Shown: piece by piece, positions 55,604 through 64,000 of the stretch
How the letters are laid out: every line of letters begins with the position of its first letter
Numbering within the stretch: position 1 is the first letter of the stretch
NCBI GenBank assembly: GCA_033239005.1
Contig: BSQZ01000001.1
Coordinates: 777,501-841,500, forward strand
Direction of reading: 5' to 3'
Source: Lamellibrachia satsuma
Lineage: Eukaryota > Annelida > Polychaeta > Sabellida > Siboglinidae
Length of the DNA stretch: 64,000 nucleotides
Notes under the pieces: generated by a model
What the model was told of the DNA's origin: nothing
Database searches by the model: none
Seen by the model: the letters and a program-made list of their open reading frames with translations, nothing else
Position numbers and translations under genes: made by a program

Positions 55604-56838
55604 GGGAAAGAGACTGAGATGAAGGCCTAGGTTACGGTATATCAACAACATCAGCAGCCACCTGGAGGGAAAGAGACTGAACGGAAGGCCCCGGGTTACG
55701 GTGGATCAACAACATCAGCAGCCACCTGGAGGGAAAGAGACCGAGAGGAAGGCCCGGGTTACGGTGGATCAACAACATCAGCAGCCACCTGGAGGGAAAG
55801 AGACAGAGAGGAAGGCCCAGGTTACGATGGATCAACAACATCAGCAGCCACCTGGAGGGAAAGAGACCGAGAGGAAGGCCCGGGTTACGGTGGATCAACA
55901 ACATCAGCAGCCACCTGGAGGGAAAGAGACAGAGAGGAAGGCCCGGGTTACGGTGGATCAACAACATCAGCAGCCACCTGGAGGGAAAGAGACCGAGAGG
56001 AAGGCCCGGGTTACGGTGGATCAACAACATCAGCAGCCACCTGGAGGGAAAGAGACAGAGAGGAAGGCCCGGGTTACGGTGGATCAACAACATCAGCAGC
56101 CACCTGGAGGGAAAGAGACAGAGAGGAAGGCCCAGGTTACGGTGGATCAACAACATCAACAGCCACCTGGAGGGAAAGAGACAGAGAGGAAGGCCCGGGT
56201 TACGGTGGATCAACAACATCAGTAGCCACCTGGAGGGAAAGAGACCGAGAGGAAGGCCCGGGTTACGGTGGATCAACAACGTCAACAGCCACCTGGAGGG
56301 AAAGAGACAGAGAGGAAGGCCCGGGTTACGGTGGATCAACAACATCAACAGCCACCTGGAGGGAAAGAGACAGAGAGGAAGGCCGGGTTACGGTGGATCA
56401 ACAACATCAACAGCCATCTGGAGGAAAGAGACAGAGAGGAAGGCCCGGGTTACGGTGGATCAACAACATCAACAGCCATCTGGAGGGAAAGAGACAGAGA
56501 GGAAGGCCCGGGTTACGGTGGATCAACAACATCAACAGCCGCCTGGAGGGAAAGAGACCGAGAGGAAGGCCCGGGTTACGATGGATCAACAACATCAACA
56601 GCCGCCTGGAGGGAAAGAGACCGAGAGGAAGGCCCGGGTTAAGGTGGATCAACAACATCAACAGCCGCCTGGAGGGAAAGAGACAGAGAGGAAGGCCCGG
56701 GTTACGGTGGATCAACAACATCAGCAGCCACCTGGAGGGAAAGAGACCGAGAGGAAGGCCCGGGTTACGGTGGATCAACAACATCAACAGCCACCTGGAG
56801 GGAAAGAGACAGAGAGGAAGGCCCGGGTTACGGTGGAC
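55541..56838. repeat. 63-bp minisatellite, 20 copies, derived from retrotransposon coding sequence
   Basis: The unit starts gggaaagagacagagaggaa and includes gcccgggttacggtggatca and acaacatcagcagccacctg. Units are spaced 63 bp from 55541 to about 56800, with a partial last unit. In one frame each unit reads GKRRRGRPGLRWINN plus ISSHLE; the first unit is continuous with the retrotransposon fragment listed above. Two one-base deletions (about 56383 and 56421) and an extra C (about 55690) shift frames within the array. Confidence 0.97.
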
Positions 56839-57570
56839 AGGAGTGTCACTTGACTACCTAACTGGAGTGTGATAATCAGGTGAGCATAGAAATTGGGTCC
56901 AATAATTACCAAACACTCCGCTGGACTCTCGTGAGTCAAGACAGTCACCCCACCTAGCGGGTCATGTAGAGACTAGTCGAACTGGATTTACTCTATATCC
57001 AGCTTATATTGGAGTATTTTCTCCCTTCATGTCCCCATAATATAGTTAGTAATGAAAATTCTACATCCTTGTGAAACACCGATTCTCCTTATTTGATTAC
57101 ATGCGTCAAAATGGAAGACTAATCCGCGGTTTCGTCTGACTAGGGGGACTTATATTATTATACGGGAGGACTGCACCAAAAGGGTTGTAAAAAGGCCGAA
57201 GAGGATAACAATCATCGCTAATATCAACCAACATCTTTCCTACTTCTACACACTTCGACAAATAGTGTTTCGTAATAAACCGGTTCTGTCGGTTTATCGT
57301 AGGGCAGTGTGGAGTAGTCACGTAATATTTAAAAAAAGCAACAGCTTGATAGTTCTGTTCTGTTCGTGGCGGATTAATTTCTTTATATCCAAAGTAACTG
57401 CGCATCAACCAATACGATCTAATGCATATGTACTATTAACATTTGGTTTAATGTAGAATGAAGTTAGTCACAGCGAACGTCAACAATATTTGCTAGTTGT
57501 AACTAAGCTCTACTAAAGGCCATTTTGTTTTGGGAACCACTTGAAGGACGATGAACTAAACGAAGGACTA
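56839..57570. other. Gene-free unique stretch
   Basis: No gene or repeat recognised. Confidence 0.4.
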
Positions 57571-57802
57571 AATAATGGTCTTAAATTCGTGACAAATATA
57601 TCCAAGCATGGTTATCAAATGTATTTTCCAATGACAAATGTATTACCTATAAAATATTTAAAGAAGTATTCGAGTTTGACCCATAATTGATAGTTAATGG
57701 GTAGCACAAACCCGCCTATTTTATAGGTAATACATTTGTCATTGGAAAATACATTTGATAACCATGCTTGGATATATTTGTCACGAATTTAAGACCATTA
57801 TT
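57571..57802. repeat. Perfect 86-bp inverted repeat with a 60-nt loop
   Basis: Left arm 57571-57656 (starts aataatggtcttaaattcgt) and right arm 57717-57802 are exact reverse complements over 86 bp; the loop is 57657-57716. No coding content, no clear target-site duplication. A transcript would form a long perfect duplex. Perfect identity implies a recent origin or ongoing correction. Confidence 0.97.
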
Positions 57803-58263
57803 GAAACAGGCAGATGGTACAACGTTATTTTATTTATCATGTTAATTCTTTAAAGTTCTCTAGTCGTCGGCACGTGTTAAATGAGCGAGTCGAAACAACT
57901 TTATGATGGCAGCCGAGGAAGCGTATAGACTGCTTCCTCCCGCTAAATGTTACACCTACTGTGCTCGCTTGGCGGGCGAACAGTCGTCAAGACGGCGACA
58001 ACACGACAGCAGCTTTTGAAATTAAATTTACTGGAAAATTAAACATGTCGCGGTCATTGTGCGAGTAAATAGACTGTCCGGGCGGCGAGTTCTGTCTAAC
58101 CACACATACCGCCACGGCTGCGTGAATGTCGTTGTCGTTAACCGTCAACTGTGACGGGTGCTTGTACCCGGAGTCTCGGTGTCAGTCTACATACGGCGGA
58201 CTCCACTTTGGTTTCATTAAAAAATGGGTACAGCCCACGCACTCGTCTAGTACCAGGCATATG
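57803..58263. other. Unique mixed-GC stretch
   Basis: No gene recognised. Balanced GC and lack of repeats at about 57.84-58.16 kb make this a candidate regulatory block. Confidence 0.4.
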
Positions 58264-60374
<2,111 letters not shown>

Positions 60375-60379
60375 AGTGA

Positions 60380-60680
<301 letters not shown>

Positions 60681-60689
60681 ACTTGCCAT

Positions 60690-60935
60690 CTGGGCATTTG
60701 TAGTGGATGGTAATTTTGTTTAATCTTGTTAAATATCCCATATTCACTCAAACCTGTTCCCTCCCCCCGGAGCACATTGCGACAACAGATCTCCTCCAGC
60801 CAGCACGGTCTTGGGCGAACCAGCTGAGTTCATTCCTGGTCTTCCGGGCCAGCTTCAATTCTTCTTCCACAGTTCTCCTTTTCCCACGTAGTGTCCATTT
60901 CAAAACCGTAACATCACGCGACTTCATTCGCGCGT
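60690..60935 (-). mobile_element. RTE-type retrotransposon 3' end
   Basis: The - strand frame WTLRGKRRTVEEELKLARKT, then [20 protein letters not shown], then MCSGGREQV ends at TGA 60748-60750. This is the C-terminal pattern of another RTE subfamily (RTVEEEL ... AQDR..WR..V.A.C), lacking the usual GRP segment. After about 70 bp of 3' untranslated sequence the (TA)n array begins. Confidence 0.75.
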
Positions 60936-62049
60936 TGATTTGTCACAATGTCGCCCAATATTAAACGATAAACTTACTCGTAATCAATTATTTGGAGCTT
61001 ATTTTTATTTCTGCTTCTTGATGGCAATAGTGTTCCTATGACAGTATATATCGTTTACAACGACTAGACAAGACATTGTTGCTAACCTGCTGTAGTATAA
61101 TAGGACAGCTGTTCATGACGTCTTCATTTGCCTTTTGTTAGCACATTTAACTTTTTGTGTGTAACATGTGTGAACATGTATGAACATTCGACATGAACGA
61201 TCACGATAGTCACACGTTTTGCATAGATATAATTTTTACACAATCGATATGGTATTAATACTAATACATTTAATGTCGATTGAAAATCGTTGTAGGGCCT
61301 ACATTCCCTCTTTATTTGTAAATCTACATTCCCTCTTTATTTGTAAATATGATGATGGTAGAGTAGGTTTAATTAAATTGTTCGCACAATACAATAATTA
61401 GTTGTACGCTGCCACAGCAATAGCTTTAATTTGCAGTCTTTCCTACAAGGTTCGTACTGGTCAATACTTGAGTGGAGTTTCGATGTTTTATTGTATAAAA
61501 AAAAATATTTTTAACCAAATGACGTTTTCCTGCCTATCAGAATCATATATTTATTTGTCCCAATTATACATACCAACATATAATACAGTTATTACCGATA
61601 CATCATATCAATAACAAAGACAAACACAGTCAGTTAAACGAACTGTTTACAATGCACTGTGTAGTATGAGAAATAAAAGTACAGGTTAATGTATAGGAGA
61701 CTCCTATTAAGACCCACATTGGTCGCTATCATGAGAGCCATCCGCATTTTACGTTCTACAATGAATTTTACAATAACCTTTGTAAAAAGTGTTATGTTTT
61801 TATAAAAAAAACATACACCAAACTATGAATTGTTTGTCCTCTTCAAATTATAATTATTTTATATTACAAATAGCTAGACATTATTATAGGGATTAATAAT
61901 TACAACATATTTTGACAAAAACGACAATTTAGAATTTCACATTTGCCATTATGTGTTTATATATGTAATATTTTGGCATATGCCACAAAACCACGTTGAC
62001 TATGAGTATGGATTTTATTTGTCAGTATTGCTGGGGTGTTGTTTATTGT
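60936..62049. other. Gene-free AT-rich stretch
   Basis: No gene recognised. A 26-bp duplication (ctacattccctctttatttg) is at about 61299-61350. Confidence 0.4.
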
Positions 62050-62290
62050 GTGTGGTATACGTAGTTGAAATGTAGCAATATTAAGTAGTTATATAATATA
62101 CTTTTAACATTTATAGGCAGAACATTTTAAAATTTATTAATTACACCTAACGTTTTTGAGTATTTATTTTAAATGTTATCTACACGATTTTTCCAGTTTA
62201 GATGTTCATTCATTGTTAAACCTAAATAGTTACATGTGTTCACTCTTTCGACGAAAGTCTTGTCTATCTTTATCGTGAGGGGCAATAATC
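62050..62290 (-). mobile_element. Jockey/CR1-type reverse transcriptase fragment
   Basis: The - strand reads IDKTFVERVNTCNYLGLTMN, then EHLNWKNRVDNI, a stop, then NKYSKTLGVINKF, a stop, and NVLPINVKSILYNYLILLHF. It matches the post-catalytic region of Jockey/CR1-type RTs (YLG....HLNW...VD.I..K....GVI...). Two stops interrupt it. Confidence 0.8.
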
Positions 62291-63360
62291 TAGCTGTTGA
62301 CGCGCAGTCCGTGACACGAACCAATGCTGGCGTCGACTCGATCAGTAAGTGCACTAACATTGAACAAGAAGTCCACTAGTTGGCGCTGTCAGTCGCCATC
62401 ATAAGTATGTCGTCAGTGTTGTGCCGAACATCTTCGTTGCTAACGAAACAGAGGCAGTCACATCGATACACGCCTAATTTAAGGACAACAGTTTGTACCC
62501 TGTAAAGAAACGAGGCTTTCAGTCGACAATTCGATTGGAAACGTCTATCGTCCAAAACAGATTAGTCTCGGGAAGGCTGATAAAATGCTATTAGACGAAG
62601 GAACGGCGATCATTGTCAAACGAGACACGTGCATCAAATGGTCGTCAGGCGTTGCTGATTGTGTCGCCTCTTTCGATTACTTCAACCGACAATTCGCTGC
62701 TTTCGACAGCGCGCAATTCCCGTCGCCGTTAACCTTGAGTCGAGTAACTCGGTTTCGTCCGACATGGATACGTGCGCGACGCCGAAATCAGATCACTATT
62801 ATCTAGTGTGCGTTAATGAGCGGCCGTTTGATCGGCGCTGATTGCCATAATGGGTCGCGATAACGAAGGCAAATTGAGAGCACTTTCTGCCGTAATAGAT
62901 TCACCACTTCCCCTACCGGTCGGCGAGCGTGCTCCGCATGTGTGCGCCGCATGTGTGCGAGCACCCGAGACGACGGCGTCCAACGACTGCTTGCTGCTGT
63001 CCGAGAAACGCGGTACAATTGAGATCACCATATGTCCAAAGCCGGACAGCGGTGTCGGTGTGCGGGATCAAAATGGCGCGTTTTCCTGCTAATTCTTCCA
63101 TAGCCTCGATTAACCAGGCTCCGTGATGGGCCGTCACCGTTTGTCGCCTCACAACAGCCGGTAGGCCTGGTAGGTGAGACCGGGGCTAGTTGTTAAAATT
63201 TTCAGTTAAAATAACTTTTTTTTGTGAAAAGTATGTTAGCTGCATTATTTCTGTGAACACGTACATTAAATGTAGTATTCGTGTTAATAAAATATACCGT
63301 ACCATTGATATTCCACATTGTAGTTAGGTAGATATGTAAGATTTCCCAGGCGCGGTTACT
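62291..63360. other. Unique mixed-GC stretch
   Basis: No gene recognised. About 62.35-63.13 kb has balanced GC and no repeats and is another candidate regulatory block. Confidence 0.4.
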
Positions 63361-63396
63361 GTAACAACTAGCCCCGTGAGCGGGACTAGTTGTTAC
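63361..63396. repeat. Short hairpin (15-bp stem, 6-nt loop)
   Basis: gtaacaactagcccc pairs with gggactagttgttac with one mismatch. A related ggggctagttgtta occurs at about 63182. Confidence 0.85.
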
Positions 63397-63482
63397 ATCA
63401 TGCGGGCACGTTGTTACAGCAAATAACGTATGGATCGCAAAGCAAGTGTCACTCGTGCATGCTACTGTTATTACATTAATTG

Positions 63483-64000
63483 GATTCATCATCAGCATCA
63501 TCATCATCATCATCATCATCAATCCCTTAACCCGGAGTGTCGTTGGGGCACTACCGATGACCTCGCAACCAGCTGTTTCCACCTCTGTCAGTAGTCTGCT
63601 GCCCTTTGTGTCTCAGTCCAGGCCTGTCCACTCTCTGATGTTGTCCTCCAACCTCTGCCTCTGTCTCCCTCTTCTTCTTGCTCCCCTGACGGTGCCTTGC
63701 AGGATGGTCTTTGTAAAGCCGGGTATTCACGAGACGTGCCCGTATCATTTCAGCTTCCGTCTTTTTATTGTGGCCAGGAGATCTTCACAGGGCCCAGTGG
63801 TTTATTACATTCTGTTGTGGACCTCTTCGTTGATTACATGGTCCTTGTAAGAGATGAAAAGGATCTTTCGATAGCACCTCATTTCCATGGCTTGTACTCT
63901 TCTTTGTAGTTCGGCTGTAAGAGTCCATGTCTCGCATGCTTATAGAAATATTTACACGACAAGTGATCGCATCAGTCTGATTTTGGATCGAAGGGTGATT
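63483..64000 (-). mobile_element. RTE-type retrotransposon 3' part with (TGA)n tail, running off the window
   Basis: On the - strand, frames read SISMRDMDSYSRTTKK, MEMRCYRKILFISYKD-like words and a RRRGRQ-type basic region, ending in EVETAGCEVIGSAPTTLRVK. The following (TGA/ATG)n run at about 63483-63525 looks like the element's simple-repeat 3' tail. Several one-base changes shift the frame. The 5' part lies beyond 64000. Confidence 0.8.

Noticed and set aside
55632..56872. Open frames of 120-240 codons on both strands
   Set aside because: Product of the 63-bp minisatellite. Only the first unit is part of a genuine retrotransposon frame.

Overview
This is animal nuclear DNA. The one confident host gene has spliced exons with GT..AG introns, transposon relics are all non-LTR retrotransposons, and simple repeats are extremely abundant. 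The gene is a BarH-class homeobox gene (BARHL type, + strand) whose full coding sequence fits in three exons: 159-708, 5428-5650 and 11394-11676, giving 351 codons. Its protein sequence and the retrotransposon families fit a bilaterian invertebrate, plausibly a lophotrochozoan. The species cannot be fixed from this window.

Layout. 1-158: 5' leader. 159-11676: the BarH gene. Its two introns (4.7 and 5.7 kb) hold a 62-bp palindrome, a guanine-rich tract, several minisatellites, a (CT)n/(TA)n block starting 8 bp after the exon 2 donor, and a foldback with a (TA)n loop. A 0.33-kb interspersed element with a 19-bp target-site duplication lies in intron 2, and a near-identical direct copy lies just past the last exon. 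12.9-64 kb: about 51 kb with no recognisable host gene. It contains unique, mixed-GC stretches that could be regulatory DNA of the BarH locus, and a large set of tandem repeats (periods 11, 15, 18, 19/23, 21, 22, 24, 33, 36, 63 and about 83 bp). It also has long (TA)n, (TG)n and (CT)n arrays and pieces of non-LTR retrotransposons.

Retrotransposon content. The best-preserved piece is a 5'-truncated RTE-like reverse transcriptase at 58771-60374 (+). Other RTE-type C-terminal fragments are at 20098-20345 (-), 32999-33460 (+), 41198-41690 (-), 55395-55603 (+), 60690-60935 (-) and 63483-64000 (-). Jockey/CR1-type relics are at 45915-47490 (-) and 62050-62290 (-). Several of these fragments abut (TA)n arrays.

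Most striking structures: a 63-bp minisatellite (20 units) whose unit is the C-terminal coding segment of a retrotransposon; a perfect 86-bp inverted repeat with a 60-nt loop at 57571-57802; a small inverted piece of one minisatellite (24-bp unit) embedded inside an unrelated neighbouring minisatellite (18-bp unit); a dimeric higher-order repeat at 36.8-37.2 kb; and the repeat pair bracketing the final BarH exon. I found no operon, CRISPR array, tRNA or rRNA gene. Long open frames inside the minisatellites arise because their periods are multiples of three, and they are not called as genes.
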